9,111 nt of DNA from Spirochaetaceae bacterium (GTDB lineage Bacteria > Spirochaetota > Spirochaetia > B11-G9). The notes under the pieces are model-generated. The model saw only the letters and a program-made list of their open reading frames with translations, was not told where the DNA came from and did no database searches. Location: contig JAUVLL010000106.1 of NCBI GenBank assembly GCA_030600745.1, positions 1 through 9,111 of the forward strand, written 5' to 3'. Position numbers and translations under genes: made by a program. The first letter of the stretch is position 1. Each line of letters starts with the position of its first letter. Shown here piece after piece: positions 1 through 5,877 of the stretch.

Positions 1-1
1 A

Positions 2-36
2 ATCGGGTCAGAGGAGGCAAAAGCCTCCGTCTGCCC
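2..36 (-). ncRNA. Group II intron domain VI and 3' splice site
   Basis: Branch-point hairpin. The upper stem is GGAGGC (28-23) with GCCTCC (18-13) around a TTTT loop. The lower stem is CAGA (33-30) with TCTG (12-9), and GGG (36-34) pairs with CCC (7-5). The A at position 8 is left bulged between the lower stems, exactly where the branch-point adenosine belongs, six bases before the proposed 3' end AT at 3-2. Confidence 0.88.
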
Positions 37-69
37 ACAGCACCGTGCGTACGGGTCCGTACACGGCTC
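36..69 (-). ncRNA. Group II intron domain V
   Basis: Catalytic hairpin of the intron. The minus strand reads GAGCCGTGTACG, then a GACC loop region, then CGTAC, a GC bulge and ACGGTGCTGTG. It has the AGC catalytic triad, an upper stem GTACG/CGTAC, a two-base GC bulge and a lower stem GCCGT/ACGG(T). The 3' side ACGGTGCTGTG is close to the class C form ACGGTGGTGTG. It begins one base after the maturase stop codon. Confidence 0.9.
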
Positions 70-70
70 C

Positions 71-1405
71 TCATGTCATTATAATCCACTTATTCAACTC
101 AAACCAGTGTTTCAGTTTGGCATCAGATTTTATTTTCAAACCTAATCCATCAATAAACCATCTATTGGGGTAAGCCCTTTCAACTGCACGAGTATGGGAT
201 AATGCCCATCTCGCCTTATTTCCGTAGACTACCCTTGCTGTTTTCTTAGACACTCCCCGTTTTACCAATTTATTATAGAGGTTACGTTTACTCTTTTGCT
301 GATCAACTAACCTTGATCGCAACCTCCTTCGGATGTGCGCTTCAATTCTATTCAGCTGTGCCGGGTACTGGGTCATATTGTAATAATTTGCCCAACCCTC
401 ATACCATTTGTTAATTGTTACAACTGTCTGATTGATTGTCTGGTGGGTTCCCCGTGGTGTAAGCTCTTTCACTTTCTCCATTGCTCTATTCATTGAGACT
501 ACAGAGATAGCAATAGTTCCGGTGATTATTGTCATCCCCAGAAACTTTACAAACTTAGATTTTGCTACCTTGCTTTTCTCGCTGTTAATTACCAGCTTTA
601 GCTTATTCTCAATAAATTTCGTTATGTTCTGCATAACTCGTTCTGCTGACTTTCTTGATCCTACAAAGATGTTACAATCGTCTGCAAATCTACAGAACTG
701 AAGTCCACGTCTTTCAAGCTCTTTGTCCAATTCATCCAGTACTACATTGCTCAATAGGGGGCTAAGCGGAGAACCTTGTGTTGTCCCTTCTTCTGTTGGG
801 ATTACACTTCCATTAGTCATCACACCACTTCTTAAGGTTATTCCTATGAGTCTGAGGATTCTCTTATCCTCTACTATCTTTGATAACCTTGTTATCAGTC
901 TGTCGTGGTTTACCCGATCAAAGAATTTTGAGAGGTCAATATCTACTACAAATTCTTTTCCGGTTTGTACGATTTCCTGTGCACTTTTAACTGCTTGCTT
1001 CTGGCTCCGTCCAGGACGAAAGCCATAACTTGAATCCGAAAATATTGGTTCAAATAGTGGTTCCAGTAACAGTTTGAGGGACGCCTGCACTACTCTGTCA
1101 CGAATACAAGGTACTCCCAACAGACGAACTCCTGCCCCTCCGGGTTTTGGTATCTCTACCCTTCTTACTGGTTGTGGTTTGTAAGTCCAACTGATTAGTT
1201 CCGTCTTCAGCTGGATTAGCTCTTCGTCAAGGTTCTTCTCATATTCCTTGATGGTTACCTTATCTATTCCAGGTGAACCACCGTTTGCTTTCACTGCCTT
1301 GAATCCCTGTTTCAACAATATTGTTGAACAGAGTATCTCGAAAAGTCTTCGTTCCTCAGTGAATAGTTGCAGTTGTTCCACTTTTACTCCTTTGCACTGC
1401 TCCAT
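71..1405 (-). CDS. ltrA: Group II intron reverse transcriptase/maturase
   Basis: Intron-encoded protein, 444 residues, that binds its own intron RNA, helps it splice and copies it into DNA at a new site. RT motifs appear in order: GSPGID (43-48), VRRVEIPKPGG (80-90), SYGFRPGRS (126-134), the metal-binding DIDLSKFFD (155-163), TTQGSPLSPLLSN (208-220) and the catalytic FADD (240-243; F replaces the usual Y). The X/maturase region follows, with GWANYYN at 337-343 and a basic C-terminal part (355-400). No HNH endonuclease domain is present, as expected for class C, which targets single-stranded or hairpin DNA. ADDCNIFV and the overall layout resemble GsI-IIC type enzymes. The stop TGA directly abuts domain V. 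The ATG at 1405 follows AAGG about 8 bases upstream. The frame is intact. Confidence 0.95.
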   Translation of the reverse strand: MEQCKGVKVEQLQLFTEERRLFEILCSTILLKQGFKAVKANGGSPGIDKVTIKEYEKNLDEELIQLKTELISWTYKPQPVRRVEIPKPGGAGVRLLGVPCIRDRVVQASLKLLLEPLFEPIFSDSSYGFRPGRSQKQAVKSAQEIVQTGKEFVVDIDLSKFFDRVNHDRLITRLSKIVEDKRILRLIGITLRSGVMTNGSVIPTEEGTTQGSPLSPLLSNVVLDELDKELERRGLQFCRFADDCNIFVGSRKSAERVMQNITKFIENKLKLVINSEKSKVAKSKFVKFLGMTIITGTIAISVVSMNRAMEKVKELTPRGTHQTINQTVVTINKWYEGWANYYNMTQYPAQLNRIEAHIRRRLRSRLVDQQKSKRNLYNKLVKRGVSKKTARVVYGNKARWALSHTRAVERAYPNRWFIDGLGLKIKSDAKLKHWFELNKWIIMT

Positions 1406-2041
1406 CTAAGACCTTATCATGATTGGGTCTGGACAATTTTTACGCTTTGTCCGCCAGTCATACCTGTTACGGCAGGTCTAGGAACAGCAGTTATTTGTGT
1501 CTGCTGTAACTCAACGTCATGTTCCACCCTTCGCCTCTAACTTCCTTGTCACTTCCTGCAAGTTTTATCCTCAGGCACGTCACCGTACCGTCACAGGCTT
1601 ACAGTTTTACGACTACTACGGCTTCATCTGCAGACCTCTGGAACATAATTCCATTATTGCTAATGTATTTAGAAGATCTCATGTCGTTGTTACACAGTCT
1701 TCATTCCAGCGGTCAGTCCCCGGGTAAGAGCAATAATTTTATTAGTTTCTCACCTATCTTCATTACAAATACGGGTTTTACGTAAAGGATATTGGACTTC
1801 GGTATTTCTCGGCACCTTATCCCCCATACCTGCCTTACGAAGGTTCACTTTCACTTAGGTAGAAACCTCGACTCCGGCTTCCTTCAGATTCCTCATTGGA
1901 CTTACCGCTCCCTATTTTGTCTGGCTTCTCAGACGGGCTTGTAAGTTTTCTTCGGACACCCTTGCCTTTGTCTACTTCTTCCCTCCTTTCTGGGTGATGG
2001 TAGGACTTTCACCTACTAACTATTGCCCATGCCGGGCGCAC
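1406..2041 (-). ncRNA. Group II intron RNA, domains I-III and start of IV
   Basis: This 636-base stretch holds no gene of its own; the short reading frames in it are chance. It is the structured 5' part of the ribozyme. Blocks recalling class C RNA are GTGCG plus CCCGGCATGGGC at the 5' end, GGTGAAAGTCC, GGGTGTCCG, GAGGAATCTGAAGGAAGC and CTTACCCGGGG. GAGA at 1751-1748 lies in a region comparable to the exon-binding part of domain I and could pair with the exon bases TCTC just before the insertion point. That pairing is only a candidate for EBS1-IBS1. Domain boundaries were not folded computationally. Confidence 0.8.
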
Positions 2042-2069
2042 GAGACAAGGCATGCCTTGTCTCTACGGG
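2042..2069 (-). repeat. Palindromic repeat copy A, split by the intron
   Basis: A perfect 22-base palindrome (2042-2063; arm GAGACAAGGCA) continues on the 2064-2069 side as TACGGG. On the minus strand it reads CCCGTA, then the palindrome, then the intron 5' end. The missing partner bases would be TACGGG. The single 3'-exon base inside the window (T at 1) fits this, so the intron seems to have entered six bases before the end of a 34-base palindrome. The TAG stop of the zinc-ribbon gene (2065-2063) lies in its first arm. Confidence 0.8.
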
Positions 2070-2455
2070 TTTTTCCGTTTATAGCATCCTGTACATCCAA
2101 GGACATGGACATGTTTTTTGTCTGGTTTAATAAAAACTCTGGCAATAACATGACCATCCCAGGGGACTTCTTTGTTACACACAGGACAAATTCGTAAAAT
2201 CTCCGAATTAGGTGGATAACAGTAGGGACAACCATTAATTTCCATCATACTGTCCGGTTTCCCCGGGAAAAGAACCGATTTAACCCTCTTGTTATCCGTT
2301 AAACTGGAACCACAAAGAGGACATTTTGTTGTTTTACCTGTTTCGGTTATTGTCGTAGGGGCGAACAGCTGTTCGCCCCTACGGCGACCATACCTCTCTA
2401 TCATAAAAAGAAGAATAAGAAGGACAATGACCACCGTTCCTGTTATTAAAAGCAT
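2063..2455 (-). CDS. Membrane-anchored double zinc-ribbon protein, function unknown
   Basis: A 130-residue protein. Residues 1-19 form one hydrophobic membrane segment followed by a basic stretch (RYGRRR), which suggests an N-terminal anchor with the rest in the cytoplasm. Four CxxC pairs follow (45/48, 76/79, 90/93, 121/124), enough for two zinc ribbons, around a conserved-looking KSVLFPGKPD and a C-terminal HVHVLGC. I recall similar proteins in spirochaetes but know no function. Residues 25-34 are encoded exactly by a palindromic repeat (2354-2383), and the stop TAG lies in another repeat that the intron has split. The ATG at 2455 is chosen because the membrane segment starts there. Its nearest AGGAG is about 19 bases upstream, which is too far, so a rare start codon between them is possible. 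An in-frame TTG at 2518 lies inside repeat copy D and is unlikely. Confidence 0.75.
   Translation of the reverse strand: MLLITGTVVIVLLILLFMIERYGRRRGEQLFAPTTITETGKTTKCPLCGSSLTDNKRVKSVLFPGKPDSMMEINGCPYCYPPNSEILRICPVCNKEVPWDGHVIARVFIKPDKKHVHVLGCTGCYKRKNP
2354..2383. repeat. Palindromic repeat copy B, inside a coding region
   Basis: A perfect 30-base palindrome with arm CGTAGGGGCGAACAG centred on CAGCTG. It is exactly ten codons long and codon-aligned in the minus-strand zinc-ribbon gene, where it encodes RRGEQLFAPT between the membrane segment and the first zinc ribbon. The arms match copy C at 5869-5906 over CGTAGGGGCGA. It is the only copy here inside a reading frame. Confidence 0.9.
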
Positions 2456-2506
2456 AAAAATATCTATAACTATTCTCCTTTTGCAGGTATTATGTGTAAT
2501 CAATTG

Positions 2507-2534
2507 GTAGAGACACAAAATCTTATGTCTCTAC
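2507..2534. repeat. Palindromic repeat copy D, in a divergent intergenic region
   Basis: Inverted repeat GTAGAGACA (2507-2515) and TGTCTCTAC (2526-2534) around ten bases. The arms match copy A (GTAGAGACA). The centre is partly degenerate. It lies between the divergent zinc-ribbon gene and rsmI, at the predicted transcription start of the zinc-ribbon gene. Confidence 0.8.
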
Positions 2535-2538
2535 TTAG

Positions 2539-2566
2539 ATTATATCCTTATCAGAGGTGTTGTAAA
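2539..2566 (-). promoter_or_regulatory. Sigma-70-type promoter for the zinc-ribbon gene
   Basis: On the minus strand, -35 TTTACA (2566-2561), a 16-base spacer and -10 TATAAT (2544-2539). Transcription would start near 2532, at the first bases of repeat copy D, so the mRNA would begin with that hairpin. Confidence 0.55.
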
Positions 2567-2588
2567 TAAACACTTAAGGAATTATTAT
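2560..2588 (+). promoter_or_regulatory. Possible rsmI promoter
   Basis: TTGTAA (2560-2565), 17 bases, TATTAT (2583-2588). The expected start point is about 2595, the A of the rsmI ATG, which would give a leaderless mRNA. The sequence is AT-rich, so chance matches are likely. Confidence 0.3.
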
Positions 2589-2594
2589 TCTTTT

Positions 2595-3275
2595 ATGGGA
2601 AAATTGTATATTGTTGCAACACCAATAGGAAACCTGGGTGATATTACATTCAGGGCCCTGGAAATTCTTAAATCTGTAGATACTATAGCATGTGAAGATA
2701 CCCGGCATAGCGTAAAACTGTTAAATCATTACGAAATCCGGAAACCCTTAATTAGCTGCAGATCCCAGAATGAAGCTTACGTAGCAGTAAAAATTGCTGA
2801 AATTCTCAGCTCCGGTCAGGATGTTGCCTATGTCAGTGACGCAGGAACTCCCGGATTAAGTGATCCGGGTAATAAATTGGTTCAAATAATAAGGACCGAA
2901 GGTTTTGAAGTTATCCCAATTCCAGGTGTTTCTGCTTTTGGTGCAATTATCAGTGTTGCCGGTAATTCAGGTAAATCTGTAACTTTTGACGGATTTTTAA
3001 GTCCAAAACCAGGGAAAAGGCGAAAAAGAGTAAAAGAGCTTCTTGCAAGGGAAGATAGTTTTGTTCTATATGAATCTCCATTTCGGATTGTAAAGCTTGT
3101 TAAAGACATTGTAGAGGCAGAACCAGACAGAATCCTTCTAATTGGCAGGGAAATGACCAAAATATATGAAGAATTTATCGAAGGTCCGGCACAGGAAGTA
3201 CTTGAAATACTTAAAGGACGAGAAAAAGTAAAAGGAGAGTTTTCTTTACTTGTTTATGAGAGGAAAAAGAGTTAA
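2595..3275 (+). CDS. rsmI: 16S rRNA (cytidine-1402-2'-O)-methyltransferase
   Basis: RsmI uses S-adenosylmethionine to methylate the ribose of C1402 in the decoding centre of 16S rRNA; with RsmH it forms m4Cm1402. The 226 residues show the tetrapyrrole-methylase-like fold: N-terminal LYIVATPIGNLGDIT (4-18), ACEDTRHS (32-39), the SAM-site loop YVSDAGTPGLSDPG (79-92), PIPGVSA (108-114), VLYESPFR (157-164), GREMTKIYEE (184-193) and KGEFSLLV (213-220). It ends where the methyltransferase domain ends and lacks the 50-60 residue C-terminal extension of the E. coli enzyme (286 residues). The ATG is fixed by the family's N-terminus. The only Shine-Dalgarno-like AAGGA is 14 bases upstream (2576-2580), too far for normal use. 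It is divergent from the zinc-ribbon gene. Confidence 0.95.
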   Translation: MGKLYIVATPIGNLGDITFRALEILKSVDTIACEDTRHSVKLLNHYEIRKPLISCRSQNEAYVAVKIAEILSSGQDVAYVSDAGTPGLSDPGNKLVQIIRTEGFEVIPIPGVSAFGAIISVAGNSGKSVTFDGFLSPKPGKRRKRVKELLAREDSFVLYESPFRIVKLVKDIVEAEPDRILLIGREMTKIYEEFIEGPAQEVLEILKGREKVKGEFSLLVYERKKS

Positions 3276-3511
3276 TATAAAGACAGCAGGTGACGATAGT
3301 TTAATTGTATGGGAGCTTTTGCGGTGCCTGGTCGTTAGCAAGCTAACTGCTCGGCTATGCGACCTTAGTACAGTGTGTTTATCAGTTATGGCTATATTGC
3401 TACTGTTATTTCACTAAGTAATGTATGCTGGTGGGCATATTAGTGTAATTGGACATAATAAACACTGGAAATCAAGACAGCGCAAATAGCTTTAAAAGGA
3501 AGGGATTGGTA
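3276..3511 (+). other. Gene-poor stretch between rsmI and flgM
   Basis: These 236 bases have no convincing gene and no terminator with a T-run after rsmI. The clearest structure is at 3330-3364: GGTCG pairs with CGACC and encloses a small hairpin (GTTAGC/GCTAAC, 3334-3347). Further on there are loose AT-rich stretches. A leader RNA or small RNA ahead of flgM is possible but unproven. A TTG start at 3449 in the flgM frame is unlikely because a good ribosome site precedes the ATG at 3512. Confidence 0.4.
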
Positions 3512-3799
3512 ATGAACATAAACAGCTTAGGTCCGGTAGATCCTGTATCAAAGCAGAATAAAACAAACAATGTTGTAAAACCTGTAAGTACTGACAGTAA
3601 GGACTCAATTCAAATTTCCAACGATGCTAAAGCTATGGCTGAAGTATACAGTGTCGCAGAAACTGTTAAAGCATCACCCGATGTCAGGATGGATCGAATT
3701 GAGGAAGTTAGAGAAAAATTAAAAGATCCTTCATACATTGATAATAAAGTTATTGAATCTGTAGCAGACTCGGTTATGGACCTCTTTGGTCTCTCCTGA
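3512..3799 (+). CDS. flgM: Anti-sigma-28 factor FlgM
   Basis: Small inhibitor (95 residues) that holds flagellar sigma-28 (FliA) inactive until the hook-basal body is complete. The N-terminal half is polar and probably disordered (residues 1-30: NINSLGPVDPV, then K/N/S/T-rich). The C-terminal half is the sigma-binding part: DSIQISNDAKAMAEVY (31-46), APDVRMDRIEE-like ASPDVRMDRIEEVREKL (54-70), DPSYIDNKVIESVADSVMDLF (72-92, given here as a region, not a single motif). This order of blocks is typical of FlgM. The ATG at 3512 is chosen because AGGAAGGG lies about 6 bases upstream; a 21-residue longer form from TTG at 3449 has no support. It appears to be transcribed alone, with a strong terminator after it. 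A motile flagellated host is implied. Confidence 0.88.
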   Translation: MNINSLGPVDPVSKQNKTNNVVKPVSTDSKDSIQISNDAKAMAEVYSVAETVKASPDVRMDRIEEVREKLKDPSYIDNKVIESVADSVMDLFGLS

Positions 3800-3819
3800 T
3801 AAATAATCATTCATATTAC

Positions 3820-3851
3820 AGCAGAAGTTTTATAACTTCTGCTTTTTTTTT
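3820..3851 (+). terminator. Rho-independent terminator after flgM
   Basis: Stem AGCAGAAGTT (3820-3829) with AACTTCTGCT (3834-3843) around a TTAT loop, running into nine T (3843-3851). It ends flgM transcription and separates it from the next operon. Confidence 0.92.
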
Positions 3852-3864
3852 CTTAATTTAAAGC

Positions 3865-3897
3865 TTTTTGCGCAGTTGATAGTATCTTTCGCAAAAA
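3865..3897. repeat. Inverted repeat upstream of the ADH-like operon
   Basis: TTTTTGCG (3865-3872) and CGCAAAAA (3890-3897) with a 17-base spacer, about 60 bases before the ADH-like start codon. TTGATA lies in the spacer (3876-3881) and could be a -35 element, but no clear -10 follows at normal distance. It may be an operator or chance in AT-rich sequence. Confidence 0.35.
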
Positions 3898-3949
3898 CTT
3901 TTTAATAAAAAAATTGGAATTTTTTCAATTATCAGTTATTGTGTAAGGC

Positions 3950-5098
3950 ATGAAAGATCTTATTTTTACTGCACATTCTGAAGTGTACTGCTCATATGGT
4001 TCTTTAAAACGACTTAAAGAGATTATTAGTCCATATGGACACCGGTTACTTATTGTAACAGAGAAAGAATTAGCTGACAGTTCAGCCTTTAAGAAAATTA
4101 AAGACGAAATTCGAAAAAGTGATCTGGATCTGATTACCTTCGCAGAAATCACATCATCATCTACAACCCATTCTATTGAAAAAGCATCAGAAATTGCCAG
4201 GGTCTCCAGGGTGCAGGCTGTCCTTGGTTTTGGAGGGATACGTGCTCTTTCTGCAGCAAAAGCTGTCGCCGTTGCGACTGGTTATACCGGAAATTTTTAT
4301 AATATAATGTCCGACACCCCCCCCTCGCTTATTCCTATTCCGTATATAGAAATAGCCGGTACATTTAGAAATCCATTTATGCTTGGTTCTGAATTTATTG
4401 TTCCGGATGCCAGAAATGGTGCACTTCAGGTTGTTTCTGTAAAAAATTCTGCACCTGCTGCAATTATCATTGACCCATCTTTATTTATGGATATTCCAAA
4501 ACAGTATAGAATTGCAACGCTTATGGATGTTTTTCTGGAAGCTGTTGAAGGATATCTATCTATTCGCTCCAATTTTATTTCAGATATGCTGTTCCTTAAA
4601 ACAATTAGCATGATAGTAAACCTGCTCCCTTCCATTCTTGAAGATCCTGAAAATCCGGATAACCTTCTACAGGCCTCTAAAGCCGGGTTTTCTACAGCTC
4701 TCGGCCTTACCATTAGTTCTACAGGACTGGGAACTGCATGTGCCGCAGAGATTAACAGACAATTTGGGACATCCAGAGCTATAACAGCTACAGTTTTATT
4801 ACCCTATATTCTGGAATATGGGTTACATACATGTCCTGAAAAAATTTCCAGAATGGGACCAATTTTAGGAGAGGATATTTCAGGTCTCTCTGTCATATCA
4901 GCTGCAGATAGAGTTATTGAATCATTGCGATTATCCATAGGAATTCAAAATCTCCCGGTTCGTTTGAGCGAGCTTGGAATAAAAAAGGAGAATCTAATTT
5001 CTGTTGCAGAACAAGTGCACAAACTCCCAATGATCGAATTTCTACCATCAAAAGTTACAGTAGAAAAGATATATAAACTTCTTAAAGACGCTTTATGA
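3950..5098 (+). CDS. Degenerate iron-containing alcohol dehydrogenase-like protein
   Basis: A 382-residue protein with the layout of the Fe-ADH/glycerol dehydrogenase superfamily: an N-terminal nucleotide-binding half and a C-terminal helical half. Family landmarks are recognisable but altered. GGGSxxD is GGIRALS (95-101), and the metal segment DxxxHxxE is DVFLEAVE (193-200), so Asp193 stays and His becomes Glu197. The region usually holding the other two histidines is AEINRQFGTSRAITA (266-280), with Arg276 in place of the last His. The hydrophobic LLPYILEYG after it is well kept. It is therefore probably unable to bind catalytic metal in the usual way, and may be a non-redox or structural relative. 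AAGG lies only one base before the ATG, an unusually tight ribosome site. It overlaps the methyltransferase gene by four bases (ATGA), indicating translational coupling. Real function unknown. Confidence 0.8.
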   Translation: MKDLIFTAHSEVYCSYGSLKRLKEIISPYGHRLLIVTEKELADSSAFKKIKDEIRKSDLDLITFAEITSSSTTHSIEKASEIARVSRVQAVLGFGGIRALSAAKAVAVATGYTGNFYNIMSDTPPSLIPIPYIEIAGTFRNPFMLGSEFIVPDARNGALQVVSVKNSAPAAIIIDPSLFMDIPKQYRIATLMDVFLEAVEGYLSIRSNFISDMLFLKTISMIVNLLPSILEDPENPDNLLQASKAGFSTALGLTISSTGLGTACAAEINRQFGTSRAITATVLLPYILEYGLHTCPEKISRMGPILGEDISGLSVISAADRVIESLRLSIGIQNLPVRLSELGIKKENLISVAEQVHKLPMIEFLPSKVTVEKIYKLLKDAL

Positions 5099-5877
5099 TA
5101 ACAATCAGGAAACTTACAAGCCTCCCGGCAGTTACCGCCTTACGAAAAGCTGCCCGATTATTACAGGGATTTGAAGCAGATATTAAACTGGGGAAAATCC
5201 CTAATCCTGTTTATCTAAAAGATCTACTATCGTTTATTGCCAGTTCACCAATACTTTCCATAGAAGAAAGTATCAGAATTGAAAATCTAATATCGGAATA
5301 CAATAATAATCCAGATAAAACTCTTAGAATATGCAACAGTTTACGTCATATTCTACTTACAAATCTAAATGAAGCACCTGCAGACTGGGATCTGGTAATT
5401 ACTACTATAGCCGGACCAGAGAAACGACAAATACTCCCAATAGAGATATATCTTGATGATATACGATCTCCATTTAATGTTGGTTCAATATTCAGAACAT
5501 CTGAATCCTTCGGCATCAGTAAAATACTGATTTCTGAAGGGACATCATCCCCTACCCATAGAAGAGCCTTAAGAACTTCCATGGGGTGTACTGATATTAT
5601 CCCCTGGGAAAAGAGAAAATGCCGGAATTTACAGAATAGAAATATCTTTGCTCTGGAGTTGAATGGTAAACCGGTAGATAATTTCAGATTTCCTGACAAT
5701 GGTATTTGTATAATTGGTTCTGAGGAACTCGGAGTAAGCCCTGAGTGTCTGTTGATGGCAGATAAAAGTTTTGGAAGGGTATCAATACCCCTGGCCGGAA
5801 CAAAAGGCTCAATTAATGTCTCAGTGGCATTTGGAATATTAATGCATAATTGGTATAATCGGATTGTGAAACCGTAG
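5095..5877 (+). CDS. SpoU/TrmH-family RNA 2'-O-methyltransferase
   Basis: A 260-residue enzyme that should transfer methyl from S-adenosylmethionine to a ribose 2'-OH of rRNA or tRNA; the substrate cannot be told. The C-terminal catalytic (SPOUT, trefoil-knot) domain has all three SpoU motifs: motif 1 NVGSIFRTSESFG (128-140; Asn128, Arg134), motif 2 IIGSEELGVS (206-215) and motif 3 IPLAGTKGSINVSVAFG (231-247; Asn241). The first ~115 residues form a mainly helical N-terminal part that I do not recognise; it is not the L30e-like substrate domain of RlmB or TsnR types. It starts inside the end of the ADH-like gene (ATGA overlap), so the two are coupled. The last codons and stop (AAACCGTAG) lie in repeat copy C, which separates it from the convergent glutaredoxin gene. 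Confidence 0.88.
   Translation: MITIRKLTSLPAVTALRKAARLLQGFEADIKLGKIPNPVYLKDLLSFIASSPILSIEESIRIENLISEYNNNPDKTLRICNSLRHILLTNLNEAPADWDLVITTIAGPEKRQILPIEIYLDDIRSPFNVGSIFRTSESFGISKILISEGTSSPTHRRALRTSMGCTDIIPWEKRKCRNLQNRNIFALELNGKPVDNFRFPDNGICIIGSEELGVSPECLLMADKSFGRVSIPLAGTKGSINVSVAFGILMHNWYNRIVKP

Larger units (their letters stand above)
2..2041 (-). mobile_element. Group II intron, bacterial class C-like, nearly complete
   Basis: A self-splicing retroelement read on the minus strand. The 5' end is GTGCG at 2041-2037, followed by CCCGGCATGGGC, and a GTGAAAGTCC block lies a little further in. Both resemble the domain I start of class C introns such as that of Oceanobacillus iheyensis. The open reading frame sits in domain IV and is followed at once by domain V and domain VI. 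The 3' end is best placed at T2 (terminal AT), leaving only base 1 as 3' exon. The class C assignment rests on the RNA motifs, on an RT without an endonuclease domain, and on insertion beside a DNA palindrome, a known habit of this class. All expected parts look intact, so it may still be active. Exact ends were judged by eye. Confidence 0.92.

Noticed and set aside
1497..1785. Short plus-strand reading frames of 76 and 88 codons
   Set aside because: They lie opposite the structured 5' RNA of the group II intron, overlap each other in different frames and show no protein-like features.
2042..2063. Palindrome A as a plain Rho-independent terminator of the zinc-ribbon gene
   Set aside because: It has no T-run after the stem, and its arms match the dispersed repeat family, so it is better read as a repeat that may have some terminator effect.
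2020..2235. Minus-strand reading frame across the intron boundary
   Set aside because: It is in a different frame from the cysteine-rich zinc-ribbon gene and runs into intron sequence; chance overlap.
3274..3300. Sigma-28 promoter upstream of flgM (TAAA then GACGATAG)
   Set aside because: The gap between TAAA and GACGATAG is ten bases, not about fifteen, and the -10 differs from GCCGATAA; it is also over 200 bases from flgM.
3330..3364. tRNA, tmRNA, 6S RNA or a known riboswitch
   Set aside because: No cloverleaf, CCA end, tag reading frame or riboswitch consensus could be recognised.
3907..3927. Inverted repeat AAAAAATT/AATTTTTT before the ADH-like gene as a terminator or operator
   Set aside because: It is made only of A and T in a very AT-rich region, with a two-base centre; such matches are expected by chance.
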